NCBI GenBank assembly: GCA_965212525.1
Contig: CBDBVC010000001.1
Coordinates: forward strand, 1-64,000
From: SZUA-38 sp965212525
GTDB lineage: Bacteria; Pseudomonadota; Gammaproteobacteria; Xanthomonadales; SZUA-38
Length of the DNA stretch: 64,000 nt
Direction of reading: 5' to 3'
In this document: piece after piece, positions 10,125 to 19,611 of the stretch
Layout: every line of letters starts with the position of its first letter
Position numbering within the stretch: position 1 is the first letter of the stretch
Made by a program: the position numbers and the translations under genes
The notes under the pieces: model-generated
Told to the model about the DNA's origin: nothing
Database searches by the model: none
The model's input: only the letters and a program-made list of their open reading frames with translations

Positions 10125-11387
10125 ATGTCAATCCAGCTTGTCGGAATCAATCATGCCACAGCACCTGTTGCATTGCGCGAACAGCTGGCGTTCGATGACG
10201 CCCAGACTCGCGATGCGCACAGACAATTGATGTCGCAGCTGACACTGGAGGAATCGATGGTGCTGAGCACATGCAACCGCAGTGAAATCTACTGTATTGC
10301 CGATCAGCCGGTGCAGACCAGTCTCACTGGATGGCTCTGTCAGTTCCATGCCATCGAACGTGACAGGATTGAACCTCACCTTTACTACCATGCAGATGAC
10401 GCGGCCGTCATGCACCTGTTCCGCGTTGCCTCCGGGCTCGATTCCATGGTACTTGGTGAGCCGGAAATTCTCGGGCAGGTCAAATCAGCCTATCAGCTGG
10501 CACGCGAACACGAAACCACCGGCTACAGACTGAACATGTTGCTGGAAAGCTCGTTCAGTGCGGCAAAACATGCACGCAGCGAGACCAGCATCGGTGTCGG
10601 TTCGATCTCTGTGGCTGCCACCGGTGTCAAACTGGCACGTCAGGTATTTTCCGATCTGGGCCAGCAGACAGCCCTGCTGATTGGCGCCGGAGAGACGATC
10701 GAGCTCACCGCCCGACACCTGCGCAAGCAGGGTATCGGACATCTGATCATCGCTAACCGGACTTATGAAAAGGCACACGCACTCGCCGAAGAGGTCTCCG
10801 GCGCAGCCATCGAGCTGGAGGACCTGGAGTCGTGGCTTGATCAGGCCGACCTGATCTTCAGTTCCACTGCGGCAAGTAACGTGCTGATAACTCTGGAACA
10901 GATGACCGAGGCAATAAAACGGCGCCGACACAAACCGGTACTGATGGTCGACCTTGCAGTACCGCGGGACATTGATGAGCGCATCAATAGCCTGGAGGAT
11001 GTATTCCTGTTCACACTGGATCATATCCAGGATTTGGCACGACAGACCGAAGATGACCGGATCCAGGCATCACAGCAGGCCGAAATCCTGCTGGAACAGC
11101 ATCTGGCAAAATTCATGCGCTGGCTCAGAGACGAACGTTCGAGACAGGCCATTTCGGCAATACGTCAGAACACCGAATCCATCCGTGACCGCTTGCTGGC
11201 AGAGGCAGTCAGGAAACTGGAACAGGGTCAGCCACCCGGTGATACACTCGAACTGCTCGCCAACAGGCTGACCAAGCAGATACTGCATCACCCTACCCGC
11301 CGCATTCGTGACGCACTCGAGAAGGACGAGCACGACCTGCTGGATGCTGCCCTGAAACTGTTCATCGAGAAAGAGGAACGCAAATGA
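10125..11387 (+). CDS. hemA: Glutamyl-tRNA reductase
   Basis: HemA reduces glutamyl-tRNA to glutamate 1-semialdehyde, the first committed step of C5 tetrapyrrole synthesis. The start at 10125 (MSIQLVGINHATAPVALRE) matches the conserved N-terminus; upstream in-frame sequence does not. The 420-residue protein has the catalytic Cys50 in LSTCNRSEIYC, the NADPH domain with LIGAGETIELTARHL and IIANRTYEKA, and a C-terminal dimerisation helix. It overlaps prfA by four bases (ATGA), the classical hemA-prfA arrangement. Confidence 0.97.
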   Translation: MSIQLVGINHATAPVALREQLAFDDAQTRDAHRQLMSQLTLEESMVLSTCNRSEIYCIADQPVQTSLTGWLCQFHAIERDRIEPHLYYHADDAAVMHLFRVASGLDSMVLGEPEILGQVKSAYQLAREHETTGYRLNMLLESSFSAAKHARSETSIGVGSISVAATGVKLARQVFSDLGQQTALLIGAGETIELTARHLRKQGIGHLIIANRTYEKAHALAEEVSGAAIELEDLESWLDQADLIFSSTAASNVLITLEQMTEAIKRRRHKPVLMVDLAVPRDIDERINSLEDVFLFTLDHIQDLARQTEDDRIQASQQAEILLEQHLAKFMRWLRDERSRQAISAIRQNTESIRDRLLAEAVRKLEQGQPPGDTLELLANRLTKQILHHPTRRIRDALEKDEHDLLDAALKLFIEKEERK

Positions 11388-12469
11388 CCCCTGAAATCCG
11401 GGCACGACTCGATCAGCTCATTGAACGTCAGGAGGAAGTGTCTGCACTGCTCAGCGAACCCGAGGTCATGTCTGATCAGGATCGATTCCGCTCACTGTCC
11501 AGGGAATACGCCAAGCTTGACCCCATCGCCAGGGCTGTCAGCGATTTTGATGCAGCCAACAGTGCCATCGCCGATGCGCGCGAGATGATGAAGGATTCAG
11601 ACGATGAACTGCGTCGAATGGCACAGGAAGAACATGATGCCGCGCAGCAGCGGCTGACGGAACTGGAGCAGGAACTTCAGATCCTGCTGCTGCCAACCGA
11701 CTCACGCGATGACAGCAACATCTTCCTCGAGATTCGTGCCGGCACCGGAGGCGATGAAGCAGCCATCTTCGTTGGCGATCTGTTCCGCATGTACAGCCGC
11801 TATGCCGAGAAGCTGGGCTGGCAACTGGAAGTGCTCAGTGCTCACGATGGTGAACATGGTGGATACAAGGAACTGATTGCGAGAATCATCGGTGAGGGTG
11901 CCTTTTCGAGAATGAAATTCGAATCCGGTGCCCATCGGGTGCAACGGGTTCCGGAGACCGAATCACAGGGCAGAATTCATACCTCGGCCTGCACCGTTGC
12001 CATACTGGCAGAGCACGATGAAGTCGAGGAGATCACCATCGACCCCTCAGACCTTCGCATTGATACCTTCAGGGCATCGGGTGCCGGTGGCCAGCACGTC
12101 AACAAGACAGATTCGGCCATCCGGATTACACACCTGCCAACAGGTACCGTAGTCGAATGCCAGGATGAACGCTCACAGCACAAGAACAAGGCCAGAGCAC
12201 TGTCATTACTGTCGGCGCGCCTGCTAGACCAGCAGCGATCAGCCCAGGAGGCCGAGCTGTCCGAGGAGCGGAAATCGCTGGTTGGCTCGGGAGACCGTTC
12301 TCAACGGATTCGCACCTACAACTTTCCACAGGGTCGAGTGACTGATCATCGCATCAACGTGACGTTGTACAAGCTTTCTGAATTCATGTCCGGAGATATG
12401 GACATGATCGTGGAACCGCTGATCCAGCAATATCAGGCAGACCAGCTGGCCAGACTGTCCGAGGAGTGA
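11384..12469 (+). CDS. prfA: Peptide chain release factor 1
   Basis: RF1 recognises UAG and UAA and triggers peptide release. The frame is 361 residues. It contains the GGQ catalytic motif at residues 235-237 within SGAGGQHVNKTDSA, the domain 2 region VPETESQGRIHTSACTVAI, and the ending DMIVEPLIQQYQADQLA. The GGQ glutamine is normally methylated by PrmC, whose gene usually follows but is absent here; the next genes are on the other strand. Confidence 0.98.
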   Translation: MTPEIRARLDQLIERQEEVSALLSEPEVMSDQDRFRSLSREYAKLDPIARAVSDFDAANSAIADAREMMKDSDDELRRMAQEEHDAAQQRLTELEQELQILLLPTDSRDDSNIFLEIRAGTGGDEAAIFVGDLFRMYSRYAEKLGWQLEVLSAHDGEHGGYKELIARIIGEGAFSRMKFESGAHRVQRVPETESQGRIHTSACTVAILAEHDEVEEITIDPSDLRIDTFRASGAGGQHVNKTDSAIRITHLPTGTVVECQDERSQHKNKARALSLLSARLLDQQRSAQEAELSEERKSLVGSGDRSQRIRTYNFPQGRVTDHRINVTLYKLSEFMSGDMDMIVEPLIQQYQADQLARLSEE

Positions 12470-12472
12470 GAA

Positions 12473-12751
12473 TCAGCCGGTTCGAAACCCGCTAATCTCG
12501 TTACCCGAATCCACCGACTCGATGCTGACATCTGTAACCCGGGATAGCGGCGAACCCTGCCAGAGCCAATCCTGCATGGCGTCGATGGCCTGCCCATCAC
12601 CCTGAACCAGCACCTCGACACGGCCATCTGACAGGTTGATGGCGTGACCGGCCAGCGACAGTTTGACGGCCCTGCGACGGGTATGTTCGCGGAAGAACAC
12701 CCCCTGAACCCGACCGGTCACCAGAAAGCGTGCTGTGGTGACCCCGGTCAT
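12473..12751 (-). CDS. Acylphosphatase
   Basis: A 92-residue protein of the acylphosphatase family, which hydrolyses carboxyl-phosphate bonds in small acyl phosphates. The catalytic motif VTGRVQGVFFREHTRR supplies the phosphate-binding loop and Arg (residue 21), and GHAINLSDGRVEV supplies the catalytic Asn. The family normally has GVGFR; the GVFFR variant keeps the Arg. It starts 3 bases after the thioredoxin-like gene stop, so the two form an operon, and it is convergent with prfA. Confidence 0.92.
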   Translation of the reverse strand: MTGVTTARFLVTGRVQGVFFREHTRRRAVKLSLAGHAINLSDGRVEVLVQGDGQAIDAMQDWLWQGSPLSRVTDVSIESVDSGNEISGFRTG

Positions 12752-12754
12752 TGT

Positions 12755-13252
12755 CTAGTCTGCCGAACTCGCAGACTGGATGAACTGATCGATCAGCTCC
12801 ACGGTCAGGGTGCCGTTCTTGTCCTTTTCGCCGTACCAGGTTCTTGCAATCTCACCCGCGGGGCTGATCAGTACCGAGGTGGGCATCACCTCGGGATAAC
12901 CGAACAGTTCCGGCGGTTCGAACACATCGACTATGGCAACCGGATAGGTAACCTTGAACTGATCCAGGAAATCGATCACGGCGGCGACCGGCTGATCCTC
13001 GAAGGCCAGGCCGATGACCGTGGTATCGTCTCGCTCATCGTGCAGTGCCTGCAGATCAGGCAGTTCCTTGCGACACGGCTTGCACCAGGTGGCCCAGAAA
13101 TTGATCACCACCCACTGATCGGCATACGCTGCCATGCTGATGTCATCACCATTGACTGCGCCGATGGTGAATGAGCGAATTTCATCGCTGGCCTGTGCTA
13201 TCGAAGCGAACAGACTAGCCAGCCCCAGCAGAATCACTCTGAAGTGTCTCAT
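12755..13252 (-). CDS. TlpA-like periplasmic thioredoxin-family protein
   Basis: A 165-residue secreted thioredoxin-fold protein. The start at 13252 is chosen for its ribosome binding site (ACAGGAGAGACA) and because it opens a Sec signal peptide (MRHFRVILLGLASLFASIAQA). The mature domain has WVVINFWATWCKPCRKELPDL with a CxxC redox pair, followed by the family's central insert and a cis-Pro region VMPTSVLISPAGEI. It probably reduces or isomerises disulfides in the periplasm, for example in cytochrome c maturation or oxidative stress; the specific client is unknown. Confidence 0.88.
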   Translation of the reverse strand: MRHFRVILLGLASLFASIAQASDEIRSFTIGAVNGDDISMAAYADQWVVINFWATWCKPCRKELPDLQALHDERDDTTVIGLAFEDQPVAAVIDFLDQFKVTYPVAIVDVFEPPELFGYPEVMPTSVLISPAGEIARTWYGEKDKNGTLTVELIDQFIQSASSAD

Positions 13253-13327
13253 TGTCTCTCCTGTCATTACCACTGCCTGAATTGACCGGTCAGCACACAT
13301 CATCTTTCAAGAACACCAGCAGCGCCA

Positions 13328-15532
13328 TCAATAATCCTGACAGGAACCCGGCAAGTATCGCGGTGCAACCGAGGTTGACCCACAAGTCCAGTAGATGCTG
13401 CCCGTGCTGTCCTCGTCGGGCATCATCTTGATGCTCATTCCGGCAATTTGTGATGAAGCAGATTGCGGAATCTCAATCCAGATTGTCGCGGTATCGACAT
13501 CGTAGCTGAGGAACTCATCATAATCTGCCATGATTGCCTGCGCTTCGGGCAGGTTGGGCAGTCGGCCCTTGTCGTAATAGAACAGAGTCAGCTCACTACG
13601 CAGGGCGCCTGCGTTAGCCAGGTATTCCGCAACCTCGGATCGCACCTGAAAATCCTGGTATGCCGGAATGGCGATGGCAGCCAGAATGCCGATGACTGCC
13701 ACGGTTGTCATGGTGCTGCCACCTGAAAACATTTCCAGCGCAGAATAGTTGTACGAGAATCGGATACTGAAGGCATTGGCCGATGAATCCATCCGCAGAC
13801 CTAACCGTCCGCTGTCGGGCAGTTGCAGCTGGTCACTGGTGGGCAGCGTGAACAGATCAATTTCATGCCCCATCAGGTCACCCAGGAACAGCATCACCGT
13901 CAGATAGCCGTGATAGACCGTTTGCGGCAGGTTTTCCACTTCGGTGGCCACACCCATGATGGTATTGTCCCATCGCAGTGAATTGGCACTGAGCCAGTTT
14001 GCAAGCCGGCCCGGATTGGGGTGATTTTCCCTGTCGGCCAGTACCTGGGGAACCGAGCCGTAAACGAGATAGTCTCCTTCCTGCACCCAGTACAGATGGG
14101 TATGCAACTGCTGATAGGTTTCCAGAAAGGCCATGGTAACCGGATCCAGCTGTGGCTGTTCACCACCCATGGCTTCATCAAATTCGGTCATCAGACGATT
14201 AGTGGCTATTTTCCAGCTCTTGATGGGCACACCTGCCAGGTTTTTCGATTCGACAGTTGAGCCGACGCGGGTTTCCAGTCTTGCCGTGATTTCACGGTGC
14301 ATGGACTGATCACGAACCTGGTAGGCGGTCCAGACGCCTGATTCATCACTCACAACGGTGATTTCAGGACCATAGGCACGCAACAGATTGCCTGCATCAA
14401 AGCCGAGCCACTCGTCCATTTTCGACTTGATCTCTACTGAAGCGGCAGCCATTGTGCCTTCCTCATCATCCATGCCGATGATGAAATCATGCGCCTGCAT
14501 GTACTGCTCGTAGGTGGGTATGGCCAGACGGGCCGCCCAGCTGACATTGCCGGCAACCTTCAGATCAAGCGACTGATCCAGTCTCGGCATGAAGTAGCGG
14601 AAACCGGCCTCGGGCATGCTGGCATGGAGAATGATTTCAGACTGCCCGCCTTTCGAGGCCACGCCAAACCAGACAAAATCCATATCGTCGATATTCATCA
14701 TTTCCATCACAGCCTGCTCTTCAGCACTGAAAGCGAATGAGAACATGTTGTACAGACCGTCGATATCTGCCCACATGGCGAAGTTTCGACCTGACGCATC
14801 CACACTCTGCTCGAATCGATAGACGGCAGAGTGCTCCAGATCGATCGTGTCGCGAGCATAGATTTCCTTGATCAGTTCATCACTGGCGGAGAGGCCTGTC
14901 AGAATCAGCAGACGGCCATCGTCCTCGGAGAATTTCAGGTACACCGGAGAGGGTCCGACCACCATCGTCGCCAGACCTTCGGCATTGTAGGGCGTGATGA
15001 TCCTGATTTCATTGCCTGCCATGTCCATGGCTGTCTGCAGCAGATCACCAAATGAATCTCGCGTGTGATTGGCAAGCGTCATGCCGAGCACGAAATTGGG
15101 GGTCGCCGAACCGTCATCCGGCTCCAGCATGGCCACCTCGATCGGCGAATCGATTTCATCGATCACCAGTCGATAGAACCCCTGAAACGGCGGCGGCACC
15201 AGGTCGATATACTGGTTCACCAGACCGGTTTTCATGGCATCGATCTGGGCCTTGTGCTCATCCATGACCTGCACTGGATGCAACATGTCGCCCTTGGGAC
15301 TGAATACCCAGTCCCACAACGTCGGCAGGCGGAAGTAGGCCAGTGTCTGTCGTGGCAGCTTCTGCTCCAGCCAGGCCACACGGTCGACCTTGTAATTGCT
15401 CATTTTCTGCTGGAATCCGGATGACTTTCCGGTCTGAGCATTGGTGGCTTCCTGCGGTTGTTCATTACTGCAACCAGCCAGCATGACCGAACCACCGATG
15501 AAGAGTGATAATAGAATGTGTCGTAGTCTCAT
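13328..15532 (-). CDS. Large lipoprotein with C-terminal type IV pilin-like domain
   Basis: A 734-residue protein from the ATG at 15532, which begins a lipoprotein signal (FIGGSVMLAGC). Residues ~25-600 are an unrecognised ectodomain rich in short beta-type segments. Residues ~608-734 look like a type IV pilin: the hydrophobic helix TTVAVIGILAAIAIPAYQDF, then an amphipathic helix, and at the end a pilin disulfide loop of the type W-T-C...R-Y-L-P-G-S-C. The prepilin cleavage G and the F-T-L-I-E stretch before the helix are missing, so it is not a normal prepilin substrate. It could be a membrane-inserted assembly factor or decoy subunit. Function is unknown. Confidence 0.75.
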   Translation of the reverse strand: MRLRHILLSLFIGGSVMLAGCSNEQPQEATNAQTGKSSGFQQKMSNYKVDRVAWLEQKLPRQTLAYFRLPTLWDWVFSPKGDMLHPVQVMDEHKAQIDAMKTGLVNQYIDLVPPPFQGFYRLVIDEIDSPIEVAMLEPDDGSATPNFVLGMTLANHTRDSFGDLLQTAMDMAGNEIRIITPYNAEGLATMVVGPSPVYLKFSEDDGRLLILTGLSASDELIKEIYARDTIDLEHSAVYRFEQSVDASGRNFAMWADIDGLYNMFSFAFSAEEQAVMEMMNIDDMDFVWFGVASKGGQSEIILHASMPEAGFRYFMPRLDQSLDLKVAGNVSWAARLAIPTYEQYMQAHDFIIGMDDEEGTMAAASVEIKSKMDEWLGFDAGNLLRAYGPEITVVSDESGVWTAYQVRDQSMHREITARLETRVGSTVESKNLAGVPIKSWKIATNRLMTEFDEAMGGEQPQLDPVTMAFLETYQQLHTHLYWVQEGDYLVYGSVPQVLADRENHPNPGRLANWLSANSLRWDNTIMGVATEVENLPQTVYHGYLTVMLFLGDLMGHEIDLFTLPTSDQLQLPDSGRLGLRMDSSANAFSIRFSYNYSALEMFSGGSTMTTVAVIGILAAIAIPAYQDFQVRSEVAEYLANAGALRSELTLFYYDKGRLPNLPEAQAIMADYDEFLSYDVDTATIWIEIPQSASSQIAGMSIKMMPDEDSTGSIYWTCGSTSVAPRYLPGSCQDY

Positions 15533-15715
15533 TTCCCTGCCCACACGAGAATATTCTGAATCAGCAATCATAGCCCAAACGCATCGCCAATGACCATAGA
15601 CACTTGCAGTCGTACGTCACAGAATGGATGATGATTCGGGCACCGGCAGTGATCGACGATGTTGCAACTGTACGCAATGAAGCACTGCATGAAAAACACT
15701 AGGGGAACGACACTC

Positions 15716-16852
15716 ATGAGTCGACACTTTTTTGCTTCACTGGCACTCAGTCTCGCCTGTCTCGGGCTCTCGTTACATGAAGTCCGCGCCGATAATGCTA
15801 TCGACATACCATCACAGGAGCGGGCGTGGGAATCCGGCCTTCTGAAAGCGCTAAAGACAGGTGATGACTCAGAATTGAGAATCATTGCAGCCGTGTTCGA
15901 ACATCACGAGCTGCTCAGATACGAGAGCCCGGAGGACGAGATAATGTCGTCCTCCGAAGAGCTGATAAATTTCCTTGGACACGAACTGGCCCAGTCAGTC
16001 AAACCGCGACTGGTCCGATACCTTTACAGCGAGCTGTGCACCAATGAGTCCGATGAATCCATCTGTCAGGCAACGGATCTGCCGCAAAAGATGCTGCAGG
16101 CAGGTCATGATCGTCTGATGCCGATGCTGGATCTGCTGGGCCATCAACCGGATAAAGACATGATCGACCCTGTGACGGGTAACCCGGTCGCAACTGATGA
16201 CTGGCAGAACTGGCTGCTTGACAAGGCGGCATCGGCGCAACACACAGACCATAATCCGTTCTGGTTTTTGAGACGCATGACCGATGCCATCGAGGCGCAC
16301 CTGAAGCAGCACCCTTACCCGAAACTGCCGGACGAGGTCACTGAGTTCTGGCTGCAGCCTGAAAATGCACAATACACCATCGCGCTCGGTTACACGGCTG
16401 CCCTGTACTTTCCTGCCCTGAATGAGGTGAGGAAGGCATGTCAATCTGCAATCAGCGCCGGCAATCAAACGAACATCGGGCATTGCAAGACCATCTCATT
16501 GAAAATCCAGCAACATGCAGCCACCGCAGTCGAACTTGCCGCAGGTCACGCCTTGCAGGACCTCATCGTCGATTCGCTCTATGAGGGCACTGCTTTCCAA
16601 GGGCAGTTCAAACCTACTGTCGAACGTCGCAAGCGCTACGTCACTTGCCTGTTGTCCGTACTGGAACAGGGTTTGCTCAGTGATCACTCGATTGAAGACT
16701 ATATCGACACTGCCAGTACTGAGGGTGAGGTTGCGGCCATGACTCAAGTTTTGGAGAAGCGGGTTGCCACTGATGAGGCATTGGAAGAAAACTGCACATT
16801 CACACCGATGTCGTATCCACCACACGCTGATGACGAGAGAACCTCAGAATGA
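15716..16852 (+). CDS. Secreted Cys-rich protein, paralogue 1 of a tandem pair
   Basis: A 378-residue unrecognised protein. The ATG at 15716 is preferred: AGGGGAA lies 9 bases upstream and the protein then opens with a signal peptide (MSRHFFASLALSLACLG, ending near VRADN). It aligns with the next gene along much of its length, including ALLKTGDDSELRIIAAVF-like, GEVAAMTQVLEKR and C-T-F-T-P-M-S-Y-P segments, and with several cysteines in matching positions. That suggests shared disulfides in the periplasm or outside. The predicted fold is helical. It overlaps the next gene by four bases (ATGA). Confidence 0.8.
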   Translation: MSRHFFASLALSLACLGLSLHEVRADNAIDIPSQERAWESGLLKALKTGDDSELRIIAAVFEHHELLRYESPEDEIMSSSEELINFLGHELAQSVKPRLVRYLYSELCTNESDESICQATDLPQKMLQAGHDRLMPMLDLLGHQPDKDMIDPVTGNPVATDDWQNWLLDKAASAQHTDHNPFWFLRRMTDAIEAHLKQHPYPKLPDEVTEFWLQPENAQYTIALGYTAALYFPALNEVRKACQSAISAGNQTNIGHCKTISLKIQQHAATAVELAAGHALQDLIVDSLYEGTAFQGQFKPTVERRKRYVTCLLSVLEQGLLSDHSIEDYIDTASTEGEVAAMTQVLEKRVATDEALEENCTFTPMSYPPHADDERTSE

Positions 16853-17970
16853 TGGCACTTTGCACTCGAGTGATTGGTTTGATCTGCGTGATGAGCTTAG
16901 CCACCGTTGCTGCAGATACTGATGCTTCAAAGCGGGAAGCTGAAAAGCTTTGGCAGGTGGGCCTGTTTGAGACAATGCTGATCAGCGACACACCTGCGAT
17001 TCGTGCACTGGGAGTTATTTACCGCTATCGAAAAGCAGCCAAATCGAACACCCCACTTTCTACAGGCGAGCGTGATGTGATGAATGCAGACATCAGCAAC
17101 TTGCTCGACATGGATCCTGACCCGGAAACGCTAAGACGACTGTTCATAGAATTCTGTACGCCAGCTCAGAGTATTGTCTGCGATGACCATCAGCTTGCTG
17201 CGATCTACCTGGCCAGCGATCCCAACAACATGAACACCTATCTCGACCTCATGGCGCTGCCACATTCCAGACCGTTCACCAATCCGCTCTCAGGCGAGGA
17301 CATCCTGCCCGAACACCGTCAGCAATGGCTGATGTCACAAGCGATGCTTGCACCGAATGCCAATTACAATCCATTTCATGCCACCGATCTCATGGCCACA
17401 TTGATAAAGGACTACGCGGCTCACAACGCCTACCCGCAACACATCAGCGCCTATGATGACCGCGTAACAGATGACAACCTACACTACGTACTGACAGCGG
17501 GATACAACGCCGGCTTCTCGATCACCCAGTCACACCCAATCAGCGAGTATTGCACCCGAGCCCTGAATCAGCGTCAGACCAGCGCCATCGAACAATGCAA
17601 GGTAATTGCCTTACGTCTGCAACAATCACGCACTACATTATTCCAGGTCCTGACTGGATTATCGCTGCAACAGTCCATCATCAAGGCATTGCACCCAGGC
17701 TCCAGTTTCGAAATTGAATTCGATGAACATGCCGTCAGGCAACGCGCTGTTGTTGACTGTCTCGCTACCGTACTGGATGAGGATATCTTGCTGTCAGACC
17801 TTGGACAGCGCTACTTCAGAAGACTCAGTGCACACGGTGAAGTTGACGCGATGACATTCTTGCTGGAAAAGCGTGCGGACATGACCAACGAGATGCAGTC
17901 ATTGTGCTCATTCACTGCCATGAACTACCCTGATACGGACATCACCGTTTCAAACGGCGATGTCCGTTAA
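16849..17970 (+). CDS. Secreted Cys-rich protein, paralogue 2 of a tandem pair
   Basis: A 373-residue protein with a signal peptide (RVIGLICVMSLATVAAD). It is a diverged copy of the preceding gene: GEVDAMTFLLEKR matches GEVAAMTQVLEKR, C-S-F-T-A-M-N-Y-P matches C-T-F-T-P-M-S-Y-P, and the VVDCLATVLDE and EQCKVIALRLQQ cysteines align. Translation is coupled to paralogue 1. The family is not one I recognise. The 3' end lies in a strong hairpin that probably terminates this unit. Confidence 0.8.
   Translation: MMALCTRVIGLICVMSLATVAADTDASKREAEKLWQVGLFETMLISDTPAIRALGVIYRYRKAAKSNTPLSTGERDVMNADISNLLDMDPDPETLRRLFIEFCTPAQSIVCDDHQLAAIYLASDPNNMNTYLDLMALPHSRPFTNPLSGEDILPEHRQQWLMSQAMLAPNANYNPFHATDLMATLIKDYAAHNAYPQHISAYDDRVTDDNLHYVLTAGYNAGFSITQSHPISEYCTRALNQRQTSAIEQCKVIALRLQQSRTTLFQVLTGLSLQQSIIKALHPGSSFEIEFDEHAVRQRAVVDCLATVLDEDILLSDLGQRYFRRLSAHGEVDAMTFLLEKRADMTNEMQSLCSFTAMNYPDTDITVSNGDVR
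17935..17968. terminator. Bidirectional hairpin at convergent gene ends
   Basis: A long inverted repeat (ACGGACATC ... GATGTCCGT, with inner ACCGTTT/AAACGGC) overlaps the last codons of the upstream plus-strand gene and lies next to the stop of the convergent dehydrogenase. It is followed by an AT-rich stretch on the plus strand. Confidence 0.55.
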
Positions 17971-17974
17971 TTCA

Positions 17975-19516
17975 TTAGCGTACTGCTGACGAGCAGTCCC
18001 TGCCTTCGATATTGGTCAGCCGGTTCAGTGTGAACGTACCCGCACCCAGTGCGCCGAAATCGAATGTGATTTCCAGTGTGTCGCAATCGATCGCCGTGAT
18101 GGTCATGTCGCCCACTACATCCCGGATGGCCGTATCGGTCGAGATTTCCAGGAAGTTGAGTCCGGACAGCCGCTGAATACCCATCGTCACGGCATTGGAA
18201 TCGGCCGTGATGACATTGTTGCCAACCAGCCACATGTCATCGCCATTCTGATCATAGGTAAACCAGGCTATGAACAGGAACAGACCGTTGACATTGCTGC
18301 CGACGGTGACAAAGAAGCCCTGATCATTGAGGCCGTTGATGATGTAGGTGCCCGAGAAGCTGCCGTCGAAGGGCACACCGGTCTGCAGCTGGGGTTCACC
18401 ATCGCTGATCAGAAACAGGCGGTTATCGGCACTCAGATAGACATTGCCACGCTCGTCCTCACCGAAGGTGAATACACTCATGCCGGATTCAATCAGCAAC
18501 TGGTTTTGCCATTGTCCGCCGACGTTCTGCAGACCCCAGATTGTACCGGCACAGAAGTCACCGTAGATGTACATGCCCTGCAAAGCAGGATAGTCGGGGC
18601 CACGATAGACCTGGCCACCGGTGATCGAACAACCGCCGGTCTCAGCATGTGAATAATCGAATACCGGGTCTGTCAGACCGGTGGTGTCACAGTTGCCACC
18701 ACCAAAACAGCTCATGCCTTCACGGATATTCCAGCCGTAGTTTTCTCCACCACCGCTTGAAGCCGGCTGCACGCTGATCTCCTCCAGCAATTCCTGACCG
18801 ACATCGGCAATGTAGAGATCACCGGTGTCACGATCGAATGCCATGCGCCACGGATTGCGCAAGCCCTTGGCCCAGATTTCGGAATTCACTGTCGGATCGT
18901 TCACAAACGGGTTGTCGGTCGGTATGGCGTAGGTCTGTGCCCCACTTTCCACATCAATGCGTATCAGCTTGCCCAGCAGGGTTCGGTCATTCTGGGCATT
19001 GTCCATGGTGTCGTTGGCACCACCGCCATCACCCAGTCCCAGATAAAGCATGCCATCGGGCCCGAATTCCAGCCGTCCACCGTTATGATTCGGCATGGGC
19101 TGGAATACATCCAGCACGATCTGCTCACTGTCAGGGTCACCAGTCTGCCCATCCGAATCAAAGCGCGACAGTATGGTGTTGCCATCCGAGTTCGTGTAGA
19201 AGGCGTAGAACTGGCCGTCAGTCTCGAAATCGGGCGGGAATGCAATACTGAGCAGGCCGCGTTCCTGCCCCACCCGCACCCGGTCGCTGATATCCATGAA
19301 TGGCGTTTCCAGCAACTGATTGTTGCTGACCACCCGGATCACCCCGGCCTGCTGTGCCAGAAACAGCCGGTTGCTGCCGTCACCGGCGTGCTTGATGTCC
19401 AGCGCCCCGGTATTGGCGATTTCGGTCAGCCGAATATCATTCGGCTGTGCAACAGCCAGCGACGAGATTGCAACAGAAAACAGAAGAACGGCAACAATCG
19501 TATGATTGGATGTCAT
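17975..19516 (-). CDS. PQQ-type glucose/sorbosone dehydrogenase-like beta-propeller with C-terminal module
   Basis: A 513-residue exported protein. The ATG at 19516 opens a signal peptide (VAVLLFSVAISSLAVAQ). Residues ~25-375 form a soluble quinoprotein glucose/sorbosone dehydrogenase propeller: IRLTEIANTG, GLLSIAFPPDF, NHNGGRLEFGPDGMLYLGLG, GLRNPWRMAFDRDTGDLYIADVG and ENYGWNIREG are typical. It probably oxidises a sugar or aldehyde in the periplasm or outside. The last ~130 residues carry the recurrent WFTY module described separately, ending L-N-R-L-T-N-I-E-G-R-D-C. It is convergent with the tandem paralogues. Confidence 0.88.
   Translation of the reverse strand: MTSNHTIVAVLLFSVAISSLAVAQPNDIRLTEIANTGALDIKHAGDGSNRLFLAQQAGVIRVVSNNQLLETPFMDISDRVRVGQERGLLSIAFPPDFETDGQFYAFYTNSDGNTILSRFDSDGQTGDPDSEQIVLDVFQPMPNHNGGRLEFGPDGMLYLGLGDGGGANDTMDNAQNDRTLLGKLIRIDVESGAQTYAIPTDNPFVNDPTVNSEIWAKGLRNPWRMAFDRDTGDLYIADVGQELLEEISVQPASSGGGENYGWNIREGMSCFGGGNCDTTGLTDPVFDYSHAETGGCSITGGQVYRGPDYPALQGMYIYGDFCAGTIWGLQNVGGQWQNQLLIESGMSVFTFGEDERGNVYLSADNRLFLISDGEPQLQTGVPFDGSFSGTYIINGLNDQGFFVTVGSNVNGLFLFIAWFTYDQNGDDMWLVGNNVITADSNAVTMGIQRLSGLNFLEISTDTAIRDVVGDMTITAIDCDTLEITFDFGALGAGTFTLNRLTNIEGRDCSSAVR
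17978..18373 (-). other. WFTY module copy 1 (sugar dehydrogenase)
   Basis: The domain-coding segment begins G-S-F-S-G-T-Y, continues with AWFTYDQNGDDMWLVG and ends FTLNRLTNIEGRDC. It is the most divergent of the six copies; it lacks the W-[YF]-N start but keeps the WFTY core and Cys end. Confidence 0.65.
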
Positions 19517-19611
19517 GACAGGCACCTGAAGAACGTTTGTCTTCGTACTATAACATGGCAGCACCGATCTGCAATCGTGCCGAACATGCCATGATATGCG
19601 ACAATTCGCGC

